A program made the position numbers and the translations under genes. Below the pieces are notes generated by a model, which made no database searches, was not told the DNA's origin, and saw only the letters and a list, made by a program, of their open reading frames with translations. Positions 33,583 through 45,611 of a stretch of 64,000 nt of DNA are shown here, one piece after another. The first letter of the stretch is position 1. The number at the start of each line of letters is the position of its first letter. The DNA is taken from positions 3,802,501 to 3,866,500 of the forward strand of contig JASXTE010000017.1 in the NCBI GenBank assembly GCA_030280995.1. The letters are read 5' to 3'. Source of the DNA: Hemileia vastatrix (Eukaryota; Basidiomycota; Pucciniomycetes; Pucciniales; Zaghouaniaceae).

Positions 33583-34798
33583 AACACTGCTTGGTGGGTT
33601 AATATGTCTGAAGACACCAAATTATATGTTGAATCCTGTGATTCTTGCCAAAATCAAAAAGATTGACTGGTAAAAGAGCTGGATTAATGCAACATATTGA
33701 ACCTCCTGATGCACCATGGCAGATAATAAACATGGACTTTGTAACAGGATTAATTATTGCTGGGAAAGACAGTTATAACTGTTGTTGGGTTATTGTGGAA
33801 AGATTCACTAAAATGTGTAAATTTATCCCTACTCACAAGGATGTTTCCACTAAAGAATTAGCTTTCTTATGGTGGTCTCATACCTTTAGTACTGCTGGAT
33901 TTCTTAAAGCCATAATCTCTGATAGAGACCCTAAATTAACTTCTGAGTTCTGGATGTCTCTGCTGGATTTTTGTTGCTGTGATCTCAAACTTTCTACTTC
34001 CTATCACCCCCAAACTGATGGATTAGCTGAAAGAATGATTCAGACCTTAGGGGACATAATAAGAAGGTATTGTGCCTTTGGCCTTGAGTACAAGGACAAT
34101 GACAGATTTACTCATGATTGGGTTACTTTACTTCCTGGTTTGGAATTCGCTTATAATAGCACTGTTCATTCTGTTACTCAGAAAAATCCTTTTGAGCTAT
34201 GGCTTGAATATTTTCCAAATACTCCTTCCAAAATTCTCAATAATAAAATACCTAAATTGCATTTGAATCCTGGTGTAAAATCTTTTCTTCAAATGAAAAA
34301 ACTTTGTAGAAATCATTCTCAAAAATGCATTGAAAAATCCTTTGGATATGAGAAGAAGAGATGGGACAAATTCCATAATGAATACACTTTTAAAAATGGT
34401 GATGAAGTACTGATTTATACAGTTCAATTCAATTTAAAAGGTAATAACAAATCGAAAGACCCATTTGTAGGCCCATTTGTTGTCAGAAGAATGTCTGGTG
34501 ATAATGCAGTTGACGTTATCTTGTATGCTCCATATGACAGAAAACATCCTGTTTTTCAATATCTCTTTTGAAACCTTATACATCAAATAGTGATTTATTT
34601 CCCAAAAGGAGGGGAAGACCAAAGAAAACCCCTAATGAAATCACTGAGACAGCAGAAATCAATAAGATTTTGAATGACAGATTAATTACTGCTGAGAAAA
34701 GTACAGAATACTTATTGAGGTTCAAGAATAAATCATCTGAATATGGTTCTTGGATACCTGGGAAGGAGATATCTAATCTTCCTGCTCTGTTAAAGTAA
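33583..34798 (+). pseudogene. pol: G3 integrase and chromodomain, nearly intact
   Basis: The zinc module straddles 33530-33650 (HDDILAGH, then CDSCQN), and a shift follows. From 33645 the frame runs 308 codons with the DDE core: NMDFVTGLI, ISDRDPKLTS, TDGLAERMIQTLGD. A second shift at about 34560 leads into 34568-34798. That part holds RRGRPKK and a chromodomain-like tail (EYLLRFKNKSSEYGSWIPGK). The role is the same as in F1. Confidence 0.85.
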
Positions 34799-34838
34799 TA
34801 TAAGAAGAAAAAACCAGAGCATTATTTATTGTTTTTTT

Positions 34839-34850
34839 AGAGTGAGGAAG
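34839..34850 (+). other. G3 polypurine tract
   Basis: AGAGTGAGGAAG ends at the TGTCAGCC of the 3' LTR. Confidence 0.7.
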
Positions 34851-35679
34851 TGTCAGCCAGGCTACTAGACCTATTCAGTAAAATAATTAATTATTTAACT
34901 GAGATTAAGCCACACCTTTTATGTCTTATTATATTATTAATTATATTATATTTACTTATTTATTACTTGCATTAAACTAACTAATTACAATAAGTAAATT
35001 TAGTAATTATTTAAAATTAATAATAATGTCCCTTATATTTTTATTCCCTAACACCGTGCTCAATAACAGGATGAAAAAGGAATCAAATTATATTAAAGTA
35101 CTAAAGTGTAAGAATTCAAATTTCTTTATTTAAAAATTTAAAATTCTTTTAATATAAAATTTTTTAATTCAAAATTTTTTACACTAAGTGTGACAATTAA
35201 AAGAAACTTTAAACTATATCAAATAATTTGTTATCTTTTAATTAAAACATCATTTTAGCATACCTTTGTTATGTGCACATTCCTATTTTTTGAATGGTTT
35301 CTCTCTCACACTCCCTTATGGATAGTTTTTAACTCTTTGTTTTATCTCTCTCTTTTTGCCTATAAAAGGCCTTCTCTTTTTGTGTTGTTTTGATCATTCC
35401 TTACTTAACCATTCTATTAAAATAGTTTAAAAAAAATTACTATCACTATTATTTGTCTTTTAGTATTTACATTATTGTAATCCTAAATTATAAATTATAA
35501 TAATATTTATAACCCTACCTCTTTTATTGAGTAAAGTAAAATACAAGAAAATTTACGTACTTGCCTTTGAAACCATCCAAATCCAAATCCATTGTCAAAT
35601 ACCATTATCTCTATCAAAAATCTTTTATACCAGAAGGAATCCCCCGATATATATTGTGTTTTAACTCCTCATTTCTTCA
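34851..35679 (+). repeat. G3 3' LTR
   Basis: It is a close match to 27446-28194, then a shorter tail (GATATATATTGTGTTTTAAC...TTCTTCA). The right end is placed by the target duplication and by continuity of the G2 protease, with about three bases of uncertainty. Confidence 0.8.
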
Positions 35680-38110
35680 ACTATTATTTTTCTCATTTCT
35701 AGTATAGTGTTACTCTTTTGGTTAGGAAATTTTTTTTCTATATTTCCTATTCCTATTATCATTAACTTCCCACCTAATCCCATCAGTGTAATTTTTTTTT
35801 TCATTTCTTCTATTCCCTACTTCTCTAGTTTTATTTTCTTATATAGTTTCTTGCTTACTATAGAACATGCTGCTCCAGAATCAATGCATATTTTTACTAA
35901 GTATCCATTTATATATCCAAATGTTATTGCTTGTATACTGTCTTGATGTATCACATCTCCATTTAATTTTCTTGCTATGATATTGTGTTTTGATAATTCT
36001 ATATTTATTTCTTCTTCTATGTTGTCTATTGTGTTAATCTTTATTTTTTTTATTATCTTTAATGTATATTCTTCTTTTTCTTCTTCTGCATCTTTATCCT
36101 TTTCACTATTGCTCTTGGTTTCAGATTCTTCACCTGGTTCTGTATCTTCTATTTTTATGTTTTGAATTTTCTTTTTAGGACATAGGTTTTTATAGTGTTC
36201 TTTCTTATTGCTTATATAACATTGTATATTATTGTTGGATTTTTTTTTCTTATTTCATTCTTATTTTCTTCTTTCTTTTGAATTATATTTTTAAATAATA
36301 GTTCATAGAAAAGATGTGATTTATAAAATCTGTCATTTTGGAATAGTTTATCTAGTTGGTGAAAAAATGTATCTAATGACTGTCCTCTTTTCCATCTTTC
36401 TTGCATATCATTCTGTATTTTTCCAGGTAATTTTAATGATAAATATTCTATAATATTATCTTCATCCCATTTAGTTTCTATTGCTTTCAATTTATAAGCT
36501 AGATTAATAAACCATCTTCCTGGATTTTCAGATTTTCTACATTTAATTTATTTTTATTTATATGATTTCTCATTTTAACTATCCATGTTCTTGTTGAGAA
36601 TTTTTCAATTAGTTTTACTTTCCAATCTTCCCATGTTTTTGCTTTAGTTGTCAATCTTGTTTTTAAGTACCAATCCCTTGCTTCTCCTTTCAATATGGCC
36701 CCTAATTTTGATGTTATATATATATCTGGCATATTAAAATCCTTCTTCAGCACATCAATGTAATTGAAAAACTCAATATGATTGTAAATCCCTTCTCCAT
36801 AAAATAATGGAAAGTTTTCTATTTTTGGATAGTCTTTAGGATTTATTCTTTCTGAATCACTTATATCTTGTTCTTTGATATCTTCTTTCTTCACTTCTTC
36901 TTTATCTTCTTCTTCATTTTGTTGTTTTACTTTTTCTTTTTCTTGTTTCTTAATTTTGTTTGAAATTATATTTTCTATGCTGTTTAATCTATTATATATA
37001 TCATGTGTTGTCTTTTCTATTTTTACAAGCTCAGGTTTTATTTTATTTTTATTCCATTTATTTATCTCATTTCTAATATCTTTCACAATTTCTATGTTTT
37101 CATCTTTTTTCATTTTTTTATTGAATTAAGAGTATTTTCATTGTTTATTATTAATTAATCCAATAGCTCTGTTGTTTTATCAAATAAAATTAATGTATTT
37201 TTTTCTATCTCTTTATTATTACTAGAATTTAAATTTTTTTCTTCACTTATATTTTAAATATCATTACATGTATAATTTATTGGGACTAAAACATCTCTCA
37301 TAATTGTAACAATAGTTGCAATATTTTTATTCATTTTACCAGTAACTATATTTATATCTCTTGAAAATAACTTTTCTACATTATTGTATAAGCTATCCAT
37401 CCAGTCCTTCATATCCATCTCTTCTTCTGTCTGTACTGGCTCCTTCATTGTAGTCCATACTGGTTCTGATTTAATTTTAGATAAGTTTGTTTCTTCATCT
37501 TCTTCTTGCCAGGGATTATTTCTCACTGAACTCTCATTTCTGACCATTGTAGGATGTTCATTATCCACAATTCCTCTCCTTTTGTAAATCTTTCTATCCG
37601 TTTTGTTTTCATCTTGTTTTCCTCTTGTAGTTTCCATAATTCTTTCTTGTATTGTTGGAGTAGGTCTTTGAGAAGTTTTAAAGATTCTCTCATCATTGTA
37701 CATTGATCCTCCATATGGTTGACTTTCATATCAAAGAAATAGTGATTTATCTCGACTTCCTTGATATTGTTTTCCAAATAATCCATTGTTTCTTTTATTG
37801 GTTAATTCTCTGTTGTTATCTTCTGTTTTACTATTTTGTGAGTCTCTCTTTGTATTAGCAATTTCATATTCTGACAAAAACAATTGATTATTTCAAATAA
37901 ATTCTCTTGAATTTCCTTTATTTTTGTTGAGGTAAGCTTCTATTATTTTTTTAGAATTATCAAGGAACTCGCTAGATTTCTTTGAAAATTGATCATCAAT
38001 ACTTGTTGATCTTGCTTCTGCATTTTTTTTAATTAGTATCTGGATGTAGAGGCATATTCTTCTTGGTTATCTGGTGGTGAGTTTCTTATTCTATATGATC
38101 TTCTTTCCAT
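35680..38110 (-). pseudogene. gag: G2 gag and protease N-terminus
   Basis: The minus strand reads from right to left. Bases 37250-37790 hold a charged N-terminal region in two frames. Bases 36499-37113 hold 204 codons with the gag core (NFPLFYGEGIYNHIEFFNYI, GEARDWYLKTRLTTKAKTWE). Bases 36212-36490 hold its C-terminus. A degenerate zinc knuckle near 36180-36230 reads CYISNKKEHYKNLC, with serine for the second cysteine. The protease N-half near 35860-35910 holds CIDSGAACSIVSKKLY. It stops at the G3 boundary, and the protease resumes at 27445. Confidence 0.75.
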
Positions 38111-38475
38111 TTTGACTTCATTTTATTTTTTTATTTGTATTTGATTTATTTCCTAACTTCTTCTTCTTTTTTCTGCATGCAATCTTTTCCTTTCTTGTTT
38201 GTACTGTCATTCCTTTGCTTTTGGACTTGTTTTTTATTTTGTTATTTATTGTTTGCTTCTTTGTATAATTTTTTTTCTATTCTGTATTATTCATCTTTTT
38301 GTTTTTATTTCCGTAATTTAATGTTTTAATTAGATACTATTTGTATTTTATACTTGGTATCATATAACTATCAATTTTTATTAATTTTTTTTAAACTTTT
38401 ATTTAAAACCTTTTGTTTACCTCTATCCTTTTTTGTGAGTTAAAGTACCACAGTAATTAAGGAACGACCCCCAAC
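38111..38475 (-). other. G2 leader and possible primer-binding site
   Basis: T-rich on the plus strand, with no gene. On the minus strand TTGGGGGTCGTTCC follows the 5' LTR after one base and may be the primer site; the tRNA was not identified. Confidence 0.45.
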
Positions 38476-39502
38476 TTTCAGCCCTTAGTCACCGTAAAAG
38501 ATGTTGATCAATCTTATCAGAAGCACTGAGGTCTGATTAATAGTAAAGTGAGTACAATATAGTAAAATATTAATAAATCCCACTTATCTATAGCTTTGAT
38601 TATATGCTATAGATCAGGTACTGTTTATATAGATCTATAATTTAACCAATTTAACTGTTTTAAAAATGACTAGATATAATATAATAGTTCCCACAGTGTC
38701 TATATAGGATATATACTAGGTACCAATACTAATATATCTAAGTAAGTTACCAGGACGAGTAAGTTTTCAAATATATAACAATTTATATTTATCTTATGCT
38801 TCTGCAATACTCACTTAAGCTACTCTTAGGAGGTATCAGGAATAAGATATATAAAGAATATTATAAAGGAACAGAGCTCACCAATTTAAGATACAATATC
38901 ATGTAATATAAAATTTAATATTATTTGATAAGGGGAATAAAAATTTAACAGTATTTTCTATGCACTGTCTCACTCAATATAGCAGGGAGAAATTAATAAT
39001 TATTTTGAACTTATCTTGATCTAAGGACTACAGTAGTAACAACTCAAACTAGGGTTATATAAATTGTGGTGTGTAAAATAGATGGTGATTTCCAGGGGAA
39101 ATCACCTCTTTATAATTTATTTCATGTATTCTCTTTATCTTTATTTACATATTATCTCCCTTTGTACTTTCTCTTTAATATTCCAGCTTGCCCTTAGCCC
39201 TATATCTACTAGCTTTCCCTTCATCTTTCTATATATTTTCCCTATCTTATTTTTACTGTTATTATTGTTGTGTTTTATTTTTATGTTTATTCTTCTTGTT
39301 TTTACTTACACAGATATTTCCTTCTTTCATCACTTCCTTCTTTCTTATTTCTATTCTATTATTTGCTTTGTCTTTGTGTATATCCTTCTGTCTCCATTTA
39401 TTCTCCTTTCTCTTCTTTTCTATTATCAGTTGTCTGTTTGGTTATATCCATACTCTTTCTTTTATCTCTTGTTTTTCAAATGTTTCATACCTGCAGGTGA
39501 CA
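38476..39502 (-). repeat. G2 5' LTR, uninterrupted
   Basis: 1027 bp, matching the two pieces at 17414-17602 and 22787-23627. The plus-strand start TTTCAG replaces the TGTCAG of the other copy. It ends CAGGTGACA and is followed by ATGGA. Confidence 0.88.
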
Positions 39503-39760
39503 ATGGAAAGTTGATGGGCCCTCACAGTGCTGTAAATTTTGGTAAGAGCAGTGACATCATCTGGATTGAAGGTCTGTGCACTCCAGTGGAATTTGGTATA
39601 AGTAAGGGAGGATGTAACAGGTTATTGGAAATAAATTACTTAATACAATTAAAAAAACATTATAACACAATAATTATCATATAAAATATATTTAAAAGAA
39701 TTTATAAATTGAAATTATCTTAATATAAGCTATAACTATATTTCATTTATCTATTTTCCA
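39503..39760 (+). repeat. F1-type solo LTR, right portion
   Basis: It resumes the LTR started at 16653. The segment GTTGATGGGCCCTCACAGTG fits the F1 LTR around 4875-4895. The end at 39760 (TTTTCCA) is a guess. Twelve bases separate it from the E1 LTR. Confidence 0.5.
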
Positions 39761-39772
39761 CCACTAGCACAC

Positions 39773-40890
39773 TGTAAAGAGCTCTGCAGTACTAAGCAGT
39801 AGACACAATGAGAGATGGGTTGGTTCTTCTTCTCAATTTGTAAAAAGAAGCACCTTCCACTCTTATTTTTAAAGACAGCACAATAATGTGTAACACTAAT
39901 TTTTGATTAGAAGGTTTATAAGTTGAGAGCTGAGTTTTTAAAAGATTGGAAAAACAAGTATTACTATCTGGATATTTCTATTCTTAACAAGCGCTAATAT
40001 CCACAGCTACTCCCTCTTGAAGCGCTCTCTTCAAAAATGCCTTATTATAGCAATAAAATAACTCTAATAATAGTTAATCCTTTAAATCTATATACTCTCA
40101 AATAATCAATTGCAAATAAATTCTAATTTCTTTGACTTCACAATTATTAACTACTTTTTTTGTTAATTAACTATTTTTCAATTCTTTCTCCCTTTATTAC
40201 TAGACGCAATACCCTCTTTATATTTTTCCAGAGCTCTAAACACAGTTCCCTAGTGGATCTCCAGTGCTGACTCTGGCGCTACATTAGTAAGAAAAATAAC
40301 TAATCTATTAGTAGACCACCTACACCGCTTGTAATAACTACAGCGACTAAATCATACCCTATCCTTACTAACACTAGTATTAACATGTCTTACTCATGCT
40401 TGACACCTTGACATGCGCGCCCCTGAATGTAACTTTGTTTATTTCAGCGCTACTTCCAAGTTTGACTCCTTCTAAAGCAGATCTTATTCTCTTTGATTTT
40501 CAACTAGTTAATCTCCTTTATCACCCGTTTTGGCAAGTTACCACACTAGCCACAGTGCAGCATACTTTGCACTTGATCCTTTCCTTAAGCCTTAATGCCT
40601 TCCTTAGTGCGTAATACATGATTATTGGAAAATACAAGTCCATATTGTTCAGCGCTTGCAGTCCTAAATCAATAACAAACAATTCCCCGTTATGCGGCGC
40701 ATCCTTCTGCAAAATCTGAGCACACAGACCCTGAATCCTCTTCAGCACTTCTATTTCCCTTTGTCCTTGAAACACACAAACAGGCATTATAGTTTAGCAC
40801 TTCCTACTGCGCTATGAATCCCCTTTGTTCTTCCTGGACTATGCAAGCTGATTGTTCCAAAATGAAACTAACTGCGAGGCGCGTACCACA
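39773..40890 (-). repeat. E1 3' LTR
   Basis: 1118 bp, plus strand TGTAAAG...GTACCACA. It shares a subtype with 62994-63429, for example ATAAGTTGAGA..TGAGTTTTTAAAAGATTGG. Several AGCGC words of the other copies read AGCAC here. Confidence 0.85.
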
Positions 40891-40903
40891 TCCTCCCTCT
40901 ACT
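40891..40903 (-). other. E1 polypurine tract
   Basis: On the minus strand AGTAGAGGGAGGA ends at the LTR, identical in E2. Confidence 0.75.
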
Positions 40904-40923
40904 TGCGACTGTCCCCAGGAGCC

Positions 40924-40931
40924 TATAAATA
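40924..40931 (+). promoter_or_regulatory. TATA-like box before antisense gene A of E1
   Basis: TATAAATA lies 100 bases before the ATG at 41031 and is kept in E2 as CATAAATA (46855). The surrounding GTCCCCAGGAGCC and CTCACAGC are also conserved. Confidence 0.5.
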
Positions 40932-41030
40932 TCCTGCGTCTCACAGCATCTTCTTCCTCCATCTTTTTTTATCTTCTCTTATTCGTTACAATCCTCATTT
41001 TTTGTTACCTTTATCAATTTTTCTCCTTTA

Positions 41031-42065
41031 ATGAATACTAGAAATACTACTATTAATACCGAAATTACCGCCAACGTTGTGGAGGCTATTCGACAGTTCG
41101 TGCATACCCAGCCTGCTGCTGCTCCACCTGTGATGCCAGTTACTACGCTGATGGGTGGGACGAGATGCACCCACTGCATTGAGAATGGCATAACTCCCTG
41201 TCATTTCTCAAAAGCCTGCCGTGGCAATGTTTTCTTTACTGTAAGTTTTTTTCTTCTTTTCTTTTCCTTATTACTAATCTTCTTTTTTTTTTAGTCATGC
41301 AATTACTGTAAACAACACAAAAAGAAATGTTGTTACGATGGGCCTCCCACTGTTGCATGCCTGGATCCCAATGCCTCCACCTCAAATATGATGAGTCAGT
41401 TTGCCATCAAGCGCCCTGCGCCCACCTCTTCAACTCCACCTGGCAACAAGCGAGCCAAGGTTACTTACCGCGCACCTACACCTAGTAGTGTTGCCTCTGT
41501 TCCAAATTCTCTCTTTTCAGAGGAGAGTACAGTAAGTTCTCTTTTTCTCTTTTTTTCTTTTAAAAAAAACGCTAACATAAACTCTTTTCTCTCTTAGAAT
41601 GCACCAGCCACTCCTTATGTTGCATCGCCTCCGCCACCTAATGCTCCCCTTTTCCTTCCTGCCTTGGAAGAATATCCCCTCTGGGATACCGATCCAATTC
41701 CTGAGTGCACTCTGCGCTCACCAACTCCCGACTGGACTACCCTTTAACCAGTCTTCGAAGCTATCATCCCGGATGATTGGCCATCCGACGTCCCCCCTGA
41801 CCACGACAAAGAAGAAGAAGAGCCTGCCATGGCTCAAAACTGTGAATTCGCAGAGCACATTGCCTGTGCACCATACAATGCATCCATGCGTCGTATGAAC
41901 AATATGATAGTCGCCATCAAAAAATTTCTCGAGGTGGTCGCGGTCTATACTTGCTCCAAGTATGACAAAATAAAACAGCTAGTCACCACCTTGCAGCAAA
42001 ACATGCAAGAGGCTGTTTACAACTGGGCTTACTGCGTCCCTATCTACTATGACACCAAACACTAA
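41031..42065 (+). pseudogene. Antisense gene A of E1, cysteine-cluster protein, nonsense in exon 3
   Basis: The exons match those of the E2 copy: 41031-41240, 41295-41531, 41598-42065, with GT-AG introns and the same phases. The N-terminal domain has CTHCIENGITPC and, after the first intron, CNYCKQHKKKC. The second triplet resembles fungal Zn2Cys6 DNA-binding clusters. A basic proline-rich linker (PPGNKRAKV) and a helical C-terminal domain (AQNCEFAEHIACAPYNASMRR) follow. TAA at 41745-41747 stands where E2 has CAG, so the product would stop before the C-terminal domain. It runs opposite to pol, between integrase and 3' LTR. Function is unknown. Confidence 0.75.
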
Positions 42066-42574
42066 AATCTTCATTATATATTCCTTAAAAAATTGTATAT
42101 AGTTTTTAAAAAAATGTAATAATAATTTTTCTTTCTCCTTAACTCTGATTGACCCTAAGTTCCTTGTGAGAACCAAACATCTGGGAGATGAGTTGCCCCC
42201 AAAAAATATCATCCTTTTTTCCAAACAGCGCACCTTACTACTAAGTGCCAATGAAAAGTGAAACAATAAACACAAAATAAATCTGAGATTGGTGCTACTC
42301 CTTATAGCAGCAAATACATCCCCTGCATCATATATGCATCCATTCCCTTGAAATCTTCAGATCTTCTCAGCATATGACTTTCCCTTGACTGCAAAAAATT
42401 TGCCTTTCCTTAGGTCCCTCATTTTCTTTTCTTTGACAAAGATTCTTCCCATCCATCTTAGAAACCATTCAGCGCTCATTTCAGTTTATTGCACGACTGA
42501 TGTTTCTTCCATAATGCCATTATTAACCTATAAATAGCCCATCTAATAACCCAGATTTCCTACATCCAAACATC
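42066..42574 (+). promoter_or_regulatory. Spacer between antisense genes with TATA-like box at 42529
   Basis: The sequence is conserved with 48008-48510. TATAAATAGCCC at 42529 lies 46 bases before the ATG of gene B, and E2 keeps CATAAATAGCCC at the same distance. No coding frame is seen. Confidence 0.5.
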
Positions 42575-43380
42575 ATGACTCAATATCGCACAGTTCCCAA
42601 AGATCAAGGGTGCTCATTTTGTAAATGCCACAACTTTCATTTTACATTTTATAGACCTCAGGGGTATGCCTCTTTTAGACCTGCCTGTGACAACTGCTTT
42701 AGATACCACAAAACTTGCAATATCTCTCTGAACCATAGTACTCCTCAGCCTACTGGCTATATTTTCTTTCCTCCTAGTTCCACCAGTAGCTCCCCCATAA
42801 ATACAACTACTAGTCCCGCTAGACCCAATTCTTCCGCCAATAACAACATTCCTTATGAGTTGCCATTGCTTCCTACTTTTCCCAGACGCAAAATATCTAT
42901 TCAGCCTAGCACTGCAGCTTCTTCCACTCCGAGCTCTAATGCTTCCATGCACTCAAGCTCCACTAAAGCTGCTCCTGACGCGATTACCATTTCTTCCCCA
43001 TCAGGGCGCCCACAAAATTTATTATCAAGCAAGTACCCTTTATTATACTTACACTTCCTTTACCCGATGACTCCTTTTCAGGATCCAATGAATCCATCTC
43101 TCTGGGATGGGTTCCAATCCCTTTACCTTTCATCCATTCAATGCAAATGTTTTCCAGACTTTGTCTTATATATGACGCTATGTCTCTATCCTACTATAAC
43201 ACACCAGCTTCTTCTGACACTGAACTTGAAGCCCACTACAACCATATAGAAATGATAGGTCAACTAATGAACGAGATCAGTTCATCAACTATTCTTGGAT
43301 TCCCCACCAATCCTTGTTGTTTTGTCATGCCCAAAGACTGGAAAGGATATCCTAATAGCTTCCACCCCAATACTGAATAG
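42575..43380 (+). CDS. Antisense gene B of E1, cysteine-cluster protein, GC-AG intron
   Basis: Exon 1 is 42575-43028 and exon 2 is 43082-43380, giving 250 codons. The donor is GCAAGT where the E2 copy has GTAAGT. With this donor the frame joins exactly as in E2; GC-AG introns are a known minor class. The N-terminus has CSFCKCHNFHF and CDNCFRYHKTC, that is CX2C...CX2CX6C with the third cysteine of the first triplet replaced by Phe. A long Ser/Pro/Thr-rich linker follows. The C-terminal domain (SSTILGFPTNPCCFVMPKDW) is conserved with E2. Role unknown. Unspliced reading would give a different, shorter tail. Confidence 0.65.
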
Positions 43381-43972
43381 TCCACTAGAGCCCTCCATAT
43401 GAGCCTTCTCTGTCCATTATTCCTGTACATAGTCCTCATATATTTTTCATGCTATGCCTTTAAATAATCACTTTAGACATGGCGCTATTTTAATATACCT
43501 GTCGTCCATACTACCTGTCTTCTAACTTTAGAGCGCCTAACTTTGCTCCCTCTACTTTCTTTAAAAGACTGTAAAACCTAAAAAAAATTATAAATAAAAT
43601 TTTTAAATCATAAAACTTTACTGCCTTTACTGCAATACAAAAATACACGATATAAATAAGAATCAAACCGTATAGTGCCCCATCTATAAATAATTGTTCC
43701 ACTCCTGGTTAGTTAACCCATTTGCTAAATTCCCAGCGCCTCCTTTAATCCAATTGTCTATCTTGTCATGTCCCCTTGAATGATGAAAATATAATATTTC
43801 ATTTTCCTCTGTGCCCTCATCTGAGCGCTTAGGCCAGTTGCCTGTTCAGCCTTAGTGCACCTAACTTCCAGTTAGTGCCCTCTATCCGTCACAACTGTGT
43901 CAAAGCCTCCTGTGAGTTCTCTTAGAAAAACAAAGTTTAACATAAATTTTTAGTTTACCCTCTTCCCAGAGG
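43381..43972. other. Gene-free spacer between antisense gene B and integrase end
   Basis: It is conserved in outline with 49308-49945 in E2, so it belongs to the element. It probably holds the convergent 3' ends of pol and gene B. Confidence 0.55.
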
Positions 43973-45352
43973 TCATTCTGGTAGTTTTTTCTCATTCCAG
44001 AGGTCATCTTGTATCACTGGAACACCCCTTGGGTAGAACTTTTTGATCTCATCTGCTGCCACACGCCGTTTCCACTCAGTACCATCTAGTTTGTCCAGTA
44101 AGTAAGACCCCCAAGTTATCTGCTTTCTGATCCTATAAGGACCGTTCCATCTGTCAGCAAACATCTTCCCCCATTGGGTTTCTAAACTTCTATTATAAAC
44201 CAAAACCAAATCTCCTGGGTTCAATGGCTTCCTTAACCTATGCACTAAATGCTCATCCCAATATTTAACTGACTTGTCACGGATCTGCATCATTCTATCA
44301 TATGCCTTCTCCACAAACTTGTCCTTTCTTTCAAGCTGTGCTACCCTCGCTAGAATTAAATCTTCAGTCGAGCGCATTTGATCCCAGTTGTATCCTAGAA
44401 AAGATCCAGCCTCTAGATCAATTAGTAATACCGCCCTTTGACCAAACATCAGTTCATACAGTGAAAACCCTGTTGTCCTTTTAACTGAAATCCTGTCTTC
44501 AAATGAATCTAATGGCAAGTAGTTCTTCCATTTTGCCCCATTATTTCCACATAGTTTAACTAGCGCATCCTTTATAACTTTATGCCCTCTTTCTACCATC
44601 CCCTCTGCTTCAGGATAATATGGTGTTGCAACTTGTAGCCTTGCACCAATACCCTTAACTACCTCTTGTAATTCTCCAGCAAATTCAGCACCACAATCTA
44701 CAGTCACCATCTTCATTACCCCGTACCTTTAAACCTATTTATTTTTCAAGAACTCAGCTACATTACTCACTTTAAGATTTACCAATGGTGATGCTTCAAC
44801 CCATCCTGATAAATTATCCCTGGCTACTACCAAGTATTTAAAGCGCCCTTCTTTTATATGAACTGCGTCTAGACTGACCCTACCAAAAACAGTATCTTCT
44901 CCCATTGCTCTACTTTTCTCTTTTGGCTTTCTGTAACTCCTGCGCTGACATTCAGGAAAAGATTTGACCCAATCTCTTACTTCATTCTTCATATTGGGCC
45001 ACCAGAATCTCTCCCTAACTCTGTGATACATCTTGTCTTGACCCCTATGTCCTAAATTCTCATGTAACTCCCTGAGTATTATTTCCTTCCTTTTCCTAGT
45101 TTGAACAACTAACTGGGCTTGATCCTTCCATAACTTCCCATCTTTTATAAAATAGCCTTAAGCACGCTTTTCAATATTGCGCCAAACCTTTTTATCACAA
45201 AAATCTGGTCTACTACTGCCTTCCAGATATAGTCTTAACAACTCTACTCCCTCATCAGTAGATGTATCATCTTCAGAATACTCCCCTTCTTTGGGATGAG
45301 TGCTACTATCTTGACTTCCCCTTGAATCATCTTCATCATCTGACTCTTCCAC
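43973..45352 (-). pseudogene. pol: E1 integrase, broken
   Basis: The N-terminal acidic linker (EESDDEDDSRGSQDSSTHPK) is at 45158-45352. The zinc module reads HENLGH, then FPEC where the first cysteine is lost (E2 has CPEC). The core shows SLDAVHI near 44880, TVDCGAEF at 44690-44710, and glutamate in EAEGMVERGH. The tail ends with KKFYPRGVPVIQDDLW. Stops near 44735 and 45160 separate three open pieces. The last 247 codons (44716-43973) are open. Confidence 0.8.
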
Positions 45353-45611
45353 TTCCTTGCCTAGCGCACTCCTTGATGCTATGTTAGCTTCAACGTTCCC
45401 TAAATCCGGTCTAGACTACCTTGGAAAACATCCTGCGCATCATCAACATCTAGCCTTATGTTGTTACGGACATTCCGTCCAACTATTTTATTGTCATCAC
45501 GGACGACCTTGCCTGCTAGTTTATTGTCTTTGCGGACAACCTTGCCAAATTATTCATAACAATAATATATGCCATTTACCCATCTCTTATCTTTTTCAAA
45601 TTCTTTGGCGT
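45353..45611 (-). other. E1 linker between RNase H and integrase, left of E2 insertion
   Basis: It contains two to three copies of a TTATTGTC(A/T)(T/C)..CGGAC word, also present in E2 at 51418-51470, then sequence matching 52737-52795 of E2. It ends at the target duplication GCGT. Confidence 0.6.

Larger units (their letters stand above)
27446..35679 (+). mobile_element. Ty3/gypsy retrotransposon G3, same family as F1, inside G2 protease
   Basis: It is framed by LTRs beginning TGTCAGCCAGGCTAC at 27446 and 34851. The left flank ATTAT (27441) recurs just right of the element (ATTAT at 35683, or ACTAT at 35680), so the right end is 35679-35682. Removing G3 with one duplication rejoins the G2 protease in frame at its ILG motif, which confirms both ends. 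The internal order is leader repeats, gag, protease, RT, RNase H, integrase, chromodomain, polypurine tract. Several stops and one protease deletion make it defective. Confidence 0.9.
17414..39502 (-). mobile_element. Ty3/gypsy LTR retrotransposon G2, host of four insertions
   Basis: The two LTRs (17414-17602 plus 22787-23627, and 38476-39502) agree in content and each total about 1.03 kb once the copia insertion is removed. Direct flanks ATGGG (17409) and ATGGA (39503) are a near-perfect five-base target duplication. The internal region reads gag, protease, RT, RNase H, integrase and chromodomain on the minus strand. It contains copia (17603-22786), MITE1 (23935-24195), MITE2 (26039-26303) and G3 (27446-35679). 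Most frames carry stops. Confidence 0.88.

Noticed and set aside
35641..35660. CCCCCGATATATATTGTGT, resembling the outer end of the CACTA-like MITEs
   Set aside because: CCCCC belongs to the G3 LTR in both copies and no palindrome or second end follows; treated as chance.
39082..39684. 200-codon hydrophobic plus-strand frame, with a partner at 23209-23756
   Set aside because: It lies in the T-rich G2 LTR, crosses its end into flanking DNA, and its counterpart in the other LTR differs in frame and length. Low-complexity artefact.
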